Source of the DNA: Candidatus Cloacimonadota bacterium
Lineage (GTDB): Bacteria; Cloacimonadota; Cloacimonadia; JGIOTU-2
Length of the DNA stretch: 41,778 bases
Assembly: GCA_030611765.1 (NCBI GenBank)
Contig: JAUWPE010000007.1
Span: 1 to 41,778 of the forward strand
Direction: 5' to 3'
Under the pieces are notes generated by a model, which was given only the letters and a program-made list of their open reading frames with translations, made no database searches and had not been told where the DNA came from. The translations under genes were made by a program, and so were the position numbers. Shown in pieces: positions 1 to 8,199 of the stretch. How positions within the stretch are numbered: position 1 is the first letter of the stretch; each line of letters opens with the position of its first letter.

Positions 1-2371
1 TTCCTTTATTCCGGGATTTGCTCTCGCTCAAGACAGCCCGGACACTACCTCTGTTTCTCTTGATTCTCTTGATTATTCGGCGAGAAAGATCATATACCAC
101 GTTGACAAAGAACAGATAAAACTCATAGAAAAAGCATTCATTAGATATCATAATTCCTATATTAATTCCGACTCCATGCTCATTGATCTTGATAAAAAAA
201 TTGCATTTTCTCACGGAGAATCAGAGCTTTTTGACGGTAAACAAAAAATCTTTGGCTCAACGATCTATTATAATATTGATTCTGAGGAAGGATTGCTTTT
301 CGATGGCAGAACGAAATTTGAAGATGGTTATTATGCCGGTGTGAAGATAAGAAAAGTAGGAAAAGATGTTTTAGACATCGATAATGCAAGATTCACCACC
401 TGTGAGGATGAATCACAGTATTTCATTTTTAGTCCGAAATTCCGAATATTTCTTGATGAAAAAATCGTTGCCAAACCTGTCGTTCTCTACATAAACTATT
501 TCCCTGTCCTCGTGCTTCCCTTTGCGAGTTTCCCGATCAACCAGGAAAGGAGATCCGGATTCTTACTTCCTGAGCCGGGTTACAATAATACTGAAGGTAA
601 ATTTTTGAAAGATATTGCTTATTTCCTTTCTTTGGGTGATTATGCAGATATGCTTTTTTCAATTGATCTCATGGAATTGACAGGAATTGAATTCAGGTAT
701 CGGGCGCGTTATATCAAACGATACATTCTGGACGGTAGGATAGATTCACGGTTTCTTTATTATCATGAACAACTTAATGATGATTATCGCCTGCGCTGGT
801 CAATTGATGCTTATCATAAGCAGATATTATCTCCTTATAGCAACCTGAGCTTGAAAGCTGATTTTGTAAGCGATGTAAATATTCGTAAAACCAGTGATGA
901 TCAGGAAACCAGGATGGATCAATCTCTTCACTCATATATTTATTATTCTTATCTTAAGGACAAAAATACTTTCAATACTACCCTTGATTATAGGAAGGAC
1001 CTTGTTGATCAGGATCAGACCTATTACTCAAAAATTTATTACTCAACAAAGGGAAAGTTCTTCAATCTATCAGGTTACTGCGATTTCCGAGCATATGCCT
1101 ATCCCCAAAAAACAGATAAAATGACACTGAATCTGCCTTCCATGTCCTTCCGTCTATCCAGAATGAACCTGACAAAAATTATCAACAAACAGGCATCAGA
1201 ATCATCTGTTTTAAATAAAATCTATTTTTCTTATAAGAATATACTTTTGCATTATGGCGAGTTAAATACCAATGACCCCACCCTTGCCCAGCTTCTATAT
1301 AAAGACACCTATGATTCTCTTGGCAACTATATCTCAGAACATCGAGAAGGAATCAAGCATACACTCTCTTTAAGTTATTATGACGATCTGTTCAAATATT
1401 TTAAATTCCGGCAAACATTGAATTATAAAGAGATCTGGGAAGATAAAGATAAGAATAACAAAAAGTTTGTTCGTGGCTTCGATTACAATAGCCAAACCAG
1501 TCTTACCACTAATATCTACGGTGTATATAGTTTTTCTAAAGGAAGATTGAAAGCACTGCGCCATATTATCACTCCAAATATTACTTACACAATGCATCCT
1601 GATTTTTCTAAAAATGACAGATTTTATAATTTCTCTTCCATATCGATCTCAAAAGCGGGTCGATCTGAAAATATCTCGCTCGGGCTTACGAACAAGCTGC
1701 AGGCAAAGGTCATTGATAAAGAAGGAAAGCTTAAGGAGCTCAATGACCTCTTCACCTGGAAAAGTTCTCTTAGTTATGACTTCCAGAAAAAACCCAAAGG
1801 ATTCAGTACGTTATCCCACACAATTACTACAATGCCGTTCAATATGACTCTTGGTACAACAACTTTGAATATCTCTAATAGTTTCAGGGGTGTGCAGGAT
1901 TTCTATACAATGAAAGTGACAAATTACTCACTTTTTGCTACATTATCTTTGAAAGGAAATTTAGATTATTTGAATTATTATCCTGTAAAGCCGACTTTTA
2001 AAATGAAAGGTATAAGCGATGATGAAGAGTGCTGCAATGGTTCTCAGAAACAAGAAACCAAACCGTGGGATATTAATACGTCATTTTCATACAGCAAAAA
2101 CACCCAGACAGGTTACTACAGCTCTGGATTGCACAACACACTTCATGTCAATCTGACAAAAAACTGGAGTCTTACTTACTCGAATTATTATAATTTCAAA
2201 GAGAAGGAACTCATCAGCCAGAGCATCGATATATATCGTGACCTTCATTGCTGGCAGCTCAAATTCGGGTGGAATAAATCCGGTGATTACTGGTCATACC
2301 GGCTTGAGATACAGGTGAAGAAACTCCCTGATCTGAAATTCCTTCAAACAGACAGTAAATCATATTATTAG
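1..2371 (+). CDS. lptD: LPS-assembly protein LptD (OstA), 3' part; start lies upstream of window
   Basis: Outer-membrane LPS translocon protein that inserts lipopolysaccharide into the outer leaflet. The reading frame is open from base 2, well upstream of the first ATG at 176, so the gene is partial: 789 residues are visible. The first residues look like the tail of a signal peptide (…PGFALA followed by QDS). An OstA/LptA-like jellyroll follows (about residues 25-130, repeated 'Y..D..' strand pattern, including the stretch before ATG 176), then a long beta-barrel rich in alternating aromatic residues with the LptD-like patch RRSGFLLPEPGY. It ends 8 bases before the following lipoprotein gene. 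A CC pair (DDEECCNGS) sits near the C-terminus; whether it forms the disulfides known in E. coli LptD is unclear. Family assignment rests on the N-terminal pattern and size; the barrel is divergent. Confidence 0.8.
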   Translation, partial: SFIPGFALAQDSPDTTSVSLDSLDYSARKIIYHVDKEQIKLIEKAFIRYHNSYINSDSMLIDLDKKIAFSHGESELFDGKQKIFGSTIYYNIDSEEGLLFDGRTKFEDGYYAGVKIRKVGKDVLDIDNARFTTCEDESQYFIFSPKFRIFLDEKIVAKPVVLYINYFPVLVLPFASFPINQERRSGFLLPEPGYNNTEGKFLKDIAYFLSLGDYADMLFSIDLMELTGIEFRYRARYIKRYILDGRIDSRFLYYHEQLNDDYRLRWSIDAYHKQILSPYSNLSLKADFVSDVNIRKTSDDQETRMDQSLHSYIYYSYLKDKNTFNTTLDYRKDLVDQDQTYYSKIYYSTKGKFFNLSGYCDFRAYAYPQKTDKMTLNLPSMSFRLSRMNLTKIINKQASESSVLNKIYFSYKNILLHYGELNTNDPTLAQLLYKDTYDSLGNYISEHREGIKHTLSLSYYDDLFKYFKFRQTLNYKEIWEDKDKNNKKFVRGFDYNSQTSLTTNIYGVYSFSKGRLKALRHIITPNITYTMHPDFSKNDRFYNFSSISISKAGRSENISLGLTNKLQAKVIDKEGKLKELNDLFTWKSSLSYDFQKKPKGFSTLSHTITTMPFNMTLGTTTLNISNSFRGVQDFYTMKVTNYSLFATLSLKGNLDYLNYYPVKPTFKMKGISDDEECCNGSQKQETKPWDINTSFSYSKNTQTGYYSSGLHNTLHVNLTKNWSLTYSNYYNFKEKELISQSIDIYRDLHCWQLKFGWNKSGDYWSYRLEIQVKKLPDLKFLQTDSKSYY

Positions 2372-2379
2372 GATATTTT

Positions 2380-3495
2380 ATGAAAAACATTATTCTTATT
2401 GGAATCACTTTATTTCTTTATTCCTGCGGAACAAGTATAAACAAAAACAATGATGAAAATTTTCTTAAAGCCAATTTCACTTCATCTCTTCAAACAGGCA
2501 TAATTCCTTTTGAAGTTACATTCGAGGATTGTTCTACTTCAGGTAATATCCCAATAACTAGCTGGGAATGGGATTTTGGGGATGATTACTCCTCGACAGA
2601 ACAGGATCCAATCCATATATATGAGGAACAGGGAAATTTTACTGTTTCTTTAACAGTATCAGATAGTTTGCGTAGTGATACAAAAACCAGATCAAACTAT
2701 ATCACTGCCTTGATCTTGGATTCTACATATATTGGAACAGAGCAGACTCTGGATATTCTTACCTGGAATCTAAAAGAATTTCCTCTTTCCGGAAATCTTA
2801 CAATAGAAATAGTTGAAAGTATAATCGAAGAACTCAATCTTGACTTTATCGCATTGCAGGAAATGTGGGGCGGAACGGCTTTTAGTGATCTGAAAAATTC
2901 TTTGGCGGGCTGGGAAGGTTTTCGTTCAACAAGTGCAGCTTATGATATTAATATTGCTGTTTTATACAAAACCTCTACGATTCAGATTAATAATATTCAG
3001 GAAATATATGTGGATAATTCGTGGGCATTTCCACGAAGCCCTATTGTTGCTGATATTACTTTTAAGGAAAATGATTATACGATCATCAATAATCACCTGA
3101 AAGCCGGGGTGGATCAAGAGGATGAAGCTCGCCGCTTGGAAGCCAGTATTAAATTGAAAGAATATATTGATAATAATCTCGCAGACGAAAATGTCATTCT
3201 TCTCGGTGATTTGAATGATGAAATTACTGATCCTGAAAACGAAAACGTTTTTTGGTGTTTTATTGAAGACCCGGATGAATATCAATTTGCGGATATAGGG
3301 ATTGCAGAAGGAAGTTCATATTATTGGTCATATCCTTCTTGGCCCAGCCATATCGACCATATTTTAATCACAAACGAATTATACGATGAATGGGAAAACA
3401 GTAATGTTTTAACATTGAGAATAGATGATTACTACCAAGACTATGCAACTAATATTTCAGACCATCGTCCTGTTTTAATAAAACTGAAAATATAA
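2380..3495 (+). CDS. Lipoprotein with PKD domain and endonuclease/exonuclease/phosphatase domain
   Basis: Predicted exported lipoprotein: an N-terminal hydrophobic segment ends in the lipobox LYSC (Cys16). Residues about 38-110 form a PKD domain (core SWEWDFGDD, then 'Y.EQGNFTVSLTVSD'). Residues about 122-371 match the DNase I-like endonuclease/exonuclease/phosphatase fold: TWN at 128-130, LQE with Glu161, NNH with His239, GDLND at 276-280, SHIDH at 323-327 and the terminal SDH at 360-362 are the usual metal and catalytic positions. All key residues are present, so it should be an active metal-dependent phosphodiesterase or nuclease. It may scavenge extracellular DNA or act on a phosphoester such as sphingomyelin or inositol phosphate; the substrate cannot be read from sequence. 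It follows lptD by 8 bases and is probably cotranscribed with it. Confidence 0.85.
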   Translation: MKNIILIGITLFLYSCGTSINKNNDENFLKANFTSSLQTGIIPFEVTFEDCSTSGNIPITSWEWDFGDDYSSTEQDPIHIYEEQGNFTVSLTVSDSLRSDTKTRSNYITALILDSTYIGTEQTLDILTWNLKEFPLSGNLTIEIVESIIEELNLDFIALQEMWGGTAFSDLKNSLAGWEGFRSTSAAYDINIAVLYKTSTIQINNIQEIYVDNSWAFPRSPIVADITFKENDYTIINNHLKAGVDQEDEARRLEASIKLKEYIDNNLADENVILLGDLNDEITDPENENVFWCFIEDPDEYQFADIGIAEGSSYYWSYPSWPSHIDHILITNELYDEWENSNVLTLRIDDYYQDYATNISDHRPVLIKLKI

Positions 3496-3588
3496 TCATA
3501 AACTGTTCCTCCGAAACGGTAAAGCATTCCATCAAATGCAGCTACCGAAAATATCATCACATCCCTGTCGCGATTCAATTAGAATTTT

Positions 3589-3629
3589 CAAAATAAAAAA
3601 AATGGGAAGAACTCAATGGTCCTTCCCAC
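3589..3629 (-). terminator. Rho-independent terminator of the cmk-plsC-ispH-rpsA operon
   Basis: Read on the minus strand, a 7-bp stem (TGGGAAG at 3628-3622 with CTTCCCA at 3609-3603, 12-base loop) is followed directly by eight T residues and then ATTTT. It lies 22 bases beyond the rpsA stop. The convergent lipoprotein gene ends at 3495, so the signal serves rpsA. Confidence 0.85.
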
Positions 3630-3650
3630 AAATGTATAGACGACTTTATA

Positions 3651-5918
3651 TTACTTTTCTGAAGAATTCGCTTCTTCAGCTATTTTCTCTCTTACTTTTT
3701 TATCTTTTTGTCGCCTGCGTTCTTTGATCTTCTCCAGATGATCCTGGACAAAAGCATTAACTTCATCTTCATCTCTTCCAAAGAAATAGGTTTTGACACT
3801 GAAGATCAATCTTCTGTTCTCTTTATCAGCTTCAATAACTTTTACAGGAATGACTTCTTTGGGATCAAAAGCAAGCTCCGGCTCTTCCAGTCCGGGAATA
3901 CCAAGATGGGAGGTCGGAATAAATCCTTCAATTCCGGAATCCTTATCCGCAAGCACAAGTGCACCTTTGGTGATTATTTTGATCACTTCGATTTCATGCT
4001 CTGAGTTTATTGGGAATCGTTCTTCTATCTTATCCCAGGGATCATCTTGAAGCTGTTTAACCCCAAGTGCGATCCTCTGCATAACCTTATCAATAGAAAT
4101 CACAACTGCTGTCACTTCCTGACCTTTTCTGAGCATTTCACTGGGGTGCATTATTCGCTTTGTCCAGGAGAGATCAGAAATATGGATAAGCCCATCAATA
4201 TCTTTCTCGACTTCCATGAAAGCGCCGAAATTTGTGATATTCTTGATCTTTCCAGTCACAGTGGATCCGACAGGATGAGTCACACCAATTGTCATCCATG
4301 GATTTGGCTCAACCTGCTTCAATCCAAGAGATATGCGGTGCTCATCCTTATCAACATTAAGTACGATTGCATTGACCGCATCTTCGACTTTAAGTATTTG
4401 CTTTGGATGAGTGATCTGTTTTGTCCAGGACATTTCAGATACATGTATCAAGCCCTCGACACCCTTCTCAAGTTCAACAAAAGCACCATAGTTCGTAAGA
4501 TTTGTTACTTTCCCTTCGACCTTTGAACCCTCCGGATATTTTATCTCAATATTTTTCCATGGGTGTGGCACAAGCTGCTTGAGACCCAAAGAAATTTTTT
4601 CATTATCCTTATTAAAATCAAGGACTTTTACTTTTATTTTATCACCAATATTCAACATTTCTGAAGGGTGTTTAATATGTCCCCAGGACATATCCGATAT
4701 ATGAAGCAACCCATCAATTCCACCAAGATCAACAAAGACACCGTATTCCATAATATTTTTTACTACACCGTCAATTTCTGCTTCAATTTCTAATTTCTTC
4801 ATCAGATCTTCTTTTTTCTTATCAATTTTTTCTTCAATAACAATTTTCCGGGAGATGACAATATTTTCTTTTTCGCGGTTAAAATTGATGATCCTGAAAT
4901 CCAGTTCTTTACCAACAAAATGATCAAGGTTAGGCAATGTTTTAGTTGATACTTGAGAAGCTGGAAGAAATGTGTTTATACCTTTGATGTCAACAATGAG
5001 TCCACCTTTTACTCTTTTAACCACATTACCTGTTACCTCTTCATTAGTTTTTGATTTTTCTTCAAGTTCTTGCCAGGTTTTTTGAATATCTGCTCTCTTT
5101 TTCGAGAGGTAGGGTCTGCCATTTCTGCCCTCCCGCTTGATGATAAACACAGAGACTTTATCACCAACTTTGACCTCCGCATCTTCACCAAATTCACTAA
5201 TGGGTATGATACCCTCCGCCTTGAAACCAATATCAACCAATACTTCCGTTTGATCAACTCGGACAATATTACCTTCAACAATATTTCCAGAACGAACGGT
5301 CTCCATAGTCTCTTCATACATTTTTATTTGATTTTCACGGATTGTTCTGTCCTCAGTTTTTTCCTCTTTCTTTTTCTTTGTAACCTTCTTTTCTTTCTTC
5401 TCTTCTATGAGAACCTCAGGTTCAGCTTGTTCTTCCTCAGGTTGCTCTTCTACCTCTTCTTCAACATCTTTATTAACTTTCTCTTCAATAGCATCATCAG
5501 TTGCTTCTTTAGGTTCTTCGTTCTCTGGAGTTTCTTTAAGCTCTTCAGCTTTCTCTGGTTTTTCCTCAACAACTTCTTCTTTTACTTCTTCAACTTTTTC
5601 TTCTGCAACACCCTCGTCAACTTCTTCGGTTTTTTCCTCATTCTCTTCCTTTGTTTCTTCAGATTCTTCCGATATTTCAGGTTCATCTTTAGTTTCTACT
5701 TCAACTTCTTCAACCTCTGTTTCTTCTACTTCCGTCGGTGCTTCAGTTTCTTCAGTTAATTCCTCATTTTTTCCTTCTTCCTTCTTCTCCTCAACCTTCT
5801 CTTCTTTAATCTCTTCTTTTTCGACAGCTTCTTCAACTGCTTTTGTTTCGTTTTCTTCTTTTTCTTCTACCTTAGAAATTTCTTCTTTTTTAGTCTTAGC
5901 TTGTAAATTATCAGCCAT
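3651..5918 (-). CDS. rpsA: 30S ribosomal protein S1 with long acidic N-terminal extension
   Basis: Ribosomal protein S1, which binds mRNA on the 30S subunit. Six S1 (OB-fold) repeats are visible at about residues 212-275, 294-357, 378-447, 464-535, 551-622 and 638-708; the third to fifth carry the conserved 'YGVFVDL…GLLHISDMSW' core. This is the standard six-repeat layout. The first ~190 residues are unusual: an almost uninterrupted Glu/Lys/Val/Thr low-complexity tract, then a Lys-rich patch (KKVTKKKKEEK) just before the first repeat. The start is set by a GGAGGA box at 5927-5922 with normal spacing. At 755 residues it is about 200 longer than E. coli S1. It is the last gene of the cmk-plsC-ispH-rpsA cluster and is followed by an intrinsic terminator. 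Confidence 0.95.
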   Translation of the reverse strand: MADNLQAKTKKEEISKVEEKEENETKAVEEAVEKEEIKEEKVEEKKEEGKNEELTEETEAPTEVEETEVEEVEVETKDEPEISEESEETKEENEEKTEEVDEGVAEEKVEEVKEEVVEEKPEKAEELKETPENEEPKEATDDAIEEKVNKDVEEEVEEQPEEEQAEPEVLIEEKKEKKVTKKKKEEKTEDRTIRENQIKMYEETMETVRSGNIVEGNIVRVDQTEVLVDIGFKAEGIIPISEFGEDAEVKVGDKVSVFIIKREGRNGRPYLSKKRADIQKTWQELEEKSKTNEEVTGNVVKRVKGGLIVDIKGINTFLPASQVSTKTLPNLDHFVGKELDFRIINFNREKENIVISRKIVIEEKIDKKKEDLMKKLEIEAEIDGVVKNIMEYGVFVDLGGIDGLLHISDMSWGHIKHPSEMLNIGDKIKVKVLDFNKDNEKISLGLKQLVPHPWKNIEIKYPEGSKVEGKVTNLTNYGAFVELEKGVEGLIHVSEMSWTKQITHPKQILKVEDAVNAIVLNVDKDEHRISLGLKQVEPNPWMTIGVTHPVGSTVTGKIKNITNFGAFMEVEKDIDGLIHISDLSWTKRIMHPSEMLRKGQEVTAVVISIDKVMQRIALGVKQLQDDPWDKIEERFPINSEHEIEVIKIITKGALVLADKDSGIEGFIPTSHLGIPGLEEPELAFDPKEVIPVKVIEADKENRRLIFSVKTYFFGRDEDEVNAFVQDHLEKIKERRRQKDKKVREKIAEEANSSEK

Positions 5919-5921
5919 TTT

Positions 5922-5927
5922 TCCTCC
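5922..5927 (-). promoter_or_regulatory. Strong ribosome-binding site of rpsA
   Basis: GGAGGA on the minus strand, 3 bases before the ATG at 5918. It fixes the start upstream of the Glu-rich tract and so shows that the acidic extension belongs to the protein. Confidence 0.8.
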
Positions 5928-5972
5928 ACGATGAGGAAGCCTAATTTGTAAGTTTGCGACAAATAGAGCCTC

Positions 5973-6815
5973 TTATTTCGTTTCATTGATTTTTTTTATT
6001 TTTTCTTTCACACTATTTATTATCCAATTAGGTGTTGATGCGCCGGCACTGATCCCGACATTGTCAACATCCTTAAACCATACGTCTTTCAGTTCATCTT
6101 CTGTTTCGATATGAAAGGTCTTGCATCCTTCTGCACGAGCTATTTCAGCAAGGCGTGTCGTATTTGCGCTATTCTTTCCGCCTATGACGATCATGATGTC
6201 AACTTTTTTTGCTAAATTTCTTGTAGTTTCTTGACGAAGGATGGTTGCATTGCATATAGTTTTCACGACATAAAGCTCTTCACTGACGTGGATAAGCTTC
6301 TTTGCGAGACGTTCAAACTTTTCTTCACTTTGTGTGGTTTGTGCAATCAACGCGACTTTTCTTTTGGATGGCTTTGGGAAGTCTGCATCTGGATCCGCCA
6401 CCACGACTGCTGAATTATCTATATAGCTGAGCAATGCTTCAACTTCAGGATGATCTTTTTCTCCAAGTATGTATAATTGATACCCATCTTTTGTTAATTT
6501 TTTGGCATATTCCTGAGCTTTTTTTACAAACGGACAGGTTGCATCAACAATATTCAACCCTTTTTCAACAAGCAATTGATAATTTTCAGCAGTAATACCA
6601 TGAGAACGGATGATAACCGTTTCATCAATAATATCCTTAATATCATCGACTGAATGCAACCCTTTCTTCATCAGAAATTCAACTATTTGTGGGTTATGAA
6701 TTATTGGACCTAATGTTACTGTTTTTTTGTTATTTTGAGCCGTTTCTGTAGCGATCTGAATTGCTCTTTTTACTCCGAAACAAAAACCCGAGTGCTTTGC
6801 AGTCTCAATTTTCAT
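5973..6815 (-). CDS. ispH: 4-hydroxy-3-methylbut-2-enyl diphosphate reductase
   Basis: Last enzyme of the MEP isoprenoid pathway: reduces HMBPP to IPP and DMAPP using a [4Fe-4S] cluster. The three cluster cysteines are present (Cys12 in SGFCFGVKRA, Cys94 in DATCPFVKK, Cys188 in TICNATILRQ), as are the substrate-binding histidines His40 (IIHNPQ), His72 (RSHG) and His122 (EKDHPEV), and the SAGASTP loop near the C-terminus. Length 280 is normal for the family. The start overlaps the stop of plsC by 4 bases (ATGA), so translation is coupled. It lies 54 bases upstream of rpsA; ispH-rpsA adjacency (and even fusion) is known from Firmicutes. Confidence 0.97.
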   Translation of the reverse strand: MKIETAKHSGFCFGVKRAIQIATETAQNNKKTVTLGPIIHNPQIVEFLMKKGLHSVDDIKDIIDETVIIRSHGITAENYQLLVEKGLNIVDATCPFVKKAQEYAKKLTKDGYQLYILGEKDHPEVEALLSYIDNSAVVVADPDADFPKPSKRKVALIAQTTQSEEKFERLAKKLIHVSEELYVVKTICNATILRQETTRNLAKKVDIMIVIGGKNSANTTRLAEIARAEGCKTFHIETEDELKDVWFKDVDNVGISAGASTPNWIINSVKEKIKKINETK

Positions 6816-7399
6816 CTTTCTATACTATTGATTCTATTTAAAATAAACGCAGCAAATTCTCTATATTCACCTTCTTTGAACATTGATTTATATTCTTTTG
6901 GGAAAATAGGTTTTTTAAAGATAAATAAGAGTTGTTTCTTTCTGAAAAAACAAGCCCAAAGATCATCAATATTTTCAATTTGAACTGGATAGATCGGTGC
7001 ATCTGTTTCCCATGCGATCTTTGCGATGCCGGGTTTTGCCGAGAAAGATTTCCTGCTTCCTTCCGGAAACATTACTATATTTTTTTTATCCTCTAAAAGG
7101 TGTATAAATTTTTGTATCGTTCCTCGTGTAAAACCCCTCCTGTGGACCGGAATCGCATTTAAGTAGCCAATAAGAGCGCCAAATTTCTTATTTTTAAAAA
7201 GTTCTGATTTAGCCATGAAATAGCATTCAAAGGGAAAAATTGAGCCAAGAAAAGGTGGATCAAAAGCACTTTGATGATTTGCACAGATGATACATCCTTT
7301 TTTGAAGCGAATCTCTTTCATTCCTGTTATCTTAAGATTCCAAAGAAAGTGCATCAATGTTCTAATAGAAGTAGTAGTTAATCTATAAAAAAATCTCAT
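6812..7399 (-). CDS. plsC: 1-acyl-sn-glycerol-3-phosphate acyltransferase
   Basis: Membrane acyltransferase making phosphatidic acid from lysophosphatidic acid. The catalytic NHQSAFDP block (NH-x4-D, residues 41-48) and the FPEGSR substrate-binding block (111-116) are intact, with the intermediate 'NAIPVHRRG' motif. Length 195 is short but typical of the compact PlsC group. It overlaps cmk by 17 bases at its start and ispH by 4 at its end, so all three are one translational unit. The same cmk-plsC-ispH-rpsA order is known from other phyla. Confidence 0.92.
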   Translation of the reverse strand: MRFFYRLTTTSIRTLMHFLWNLKITGMKEIRFKKGCIICANHQSAFDPPFLGSIFPFECYFMAKSELFKNKKFGALIGYLNAIPVHRRGFTRGTIQKFIHLLEDKKNIVMFPEGSRKSFSAKPGIAKIAWETDAPIYPVQIENIDDLWACFFRKKQLLFIFKKPIFPKEYKSMFKEGEYREFAAFILNRINSIER

Positions 7400-8072
7400 T
7401 TTTTATTATTCCATAAATTTCTTCAACCTGCTGTTGAACACTCAGATTCGTTGTGTCTATCTCGATCGCATCCTCAGCTTTTTTCAAAGGGGCGATTTCT
7501 CTTGTGCTGTCTGTTTTATCACGAAATGCGAGTTCTTGTTTTATCTCATCAAGCGTTTTAGAACCAAGTCCTTTGTTTTGATTTTCCAGCCAGCGGCGTT
7601 TTGCACGCTCTTCAATCGAAGCTATTACGAAAAATTTAAAATCTGCGTGAGGAAAAACAACAGTACCTATATCCCGTCCATCCATCACAATAGATCGAGT
7701 TTCCGCCAATTTTCTTTGAAGTTCGACCATTCGCTCACGGATCAAACCATCTTTAGCGATTGTCGATGAATAATTCGTGATTTCCGGTTCCCTTATTTTT
7801 TTTGTAACATTTTCACCATTAAGAATAATTGTATTTTCTTCCTTGTGCTTCGATGAAATTATTTCAATATTGATAGCTACGAGTGCTTTTCTCAGCATAG
7901 TTTTATCATGAAAATTTATATCGTTCTGCAGTAAATATAATGCAACTGCCCGATACATAGCTCCGGAATCCACATAAATACAATCCAGCTTTTTCGCAAG
8001 CTGCTTTGCAGTAGTGCTTTTTCCTGAACTTGCAGGACCATCAATTGCCACAATTATTTTTTTCATTCTCAT
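7383..8072 (-). CDS. cmk: Cytidylate kinase
   Basis: Phosphorylates CMP and dCMP to the diphosphates. The P-loop GPASSGKST lies at residues 12-20, followed by 'DSGAMYRAVALYL', the central 'DGRDIGTVVFP' motif and the Arg-rich lid 'RAKRRWLE'. Length 229 is normal. Two in-frame ATGs (MRMKK) are possible, 8072 or 8066; neither has a clear Shine-Dalgarno box. It is the first gene of the minus-strand operon and diverges from the wecA-like gene across a 127-base intergenic region. Confidence 0.95.
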   Translation of the reverse strand: MRMKKIIVAIDGPASSGKSTTAKQLAKKLDCIYVDSGAMYRAVALYLLQNDINFHDKTMLRKALVAINIEIISSKHKEENTIILNGENVTKKIREPEITNYSSTIAKDGLIRERMVELQRKLAETRSIVMDGRDIGTVVFPHADFKFFVIASIEERAKRRWLENQNKGLGSKTLDEIKQELAFRDKTDSTREIAPLKKAEDAIEIDTTNLSVQQQVEEIYGIIKNEIFL

Positions 8073-8079
8073 AGTTAAT

Positions 8080-8164
8080 TTGGCATAAAATCAAAAGGAG
8101 TACTTTTTCGTCAATTTTTTATCGCTTCTGAAATTCAAAATAATTGACATAAAATCAAGAGGGG
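8080..8164. repeat. Pair of 21-bp near-identical direct repeats between cmk and the wecA-like gene
   Basis: Two copies, 8080-8100 and 8144-8164, share the core CATAAAATCAA and differ at about three positions. They sit 64 bases apart in the only gap between the divergent operons. The second copy begins with TTGACA, a -35-like hexamer for the plus strand, but no convincing -10 box follows at 16-18 bases. They may be binding sites for a regulator or tandem promoter parts; function unknown. Confidence 0.45.
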
Positions 8165-8199
8165 TTGGGAAATTAAAAATAAAATTTTAAAAAAATACA

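Noticed and set aside
5070-5934. Two long plus-strand frames (Ser-rich and Phe-rich) opposite the rpsA 5' end
   Set aside because: They mirror the Glu/Lys-rich codons (GAA, GAG, AAA) of the S1 extension; they have no ribosome-binding site and low-complexity translations, while the minus strand has a strong RBS and real S1 domains.
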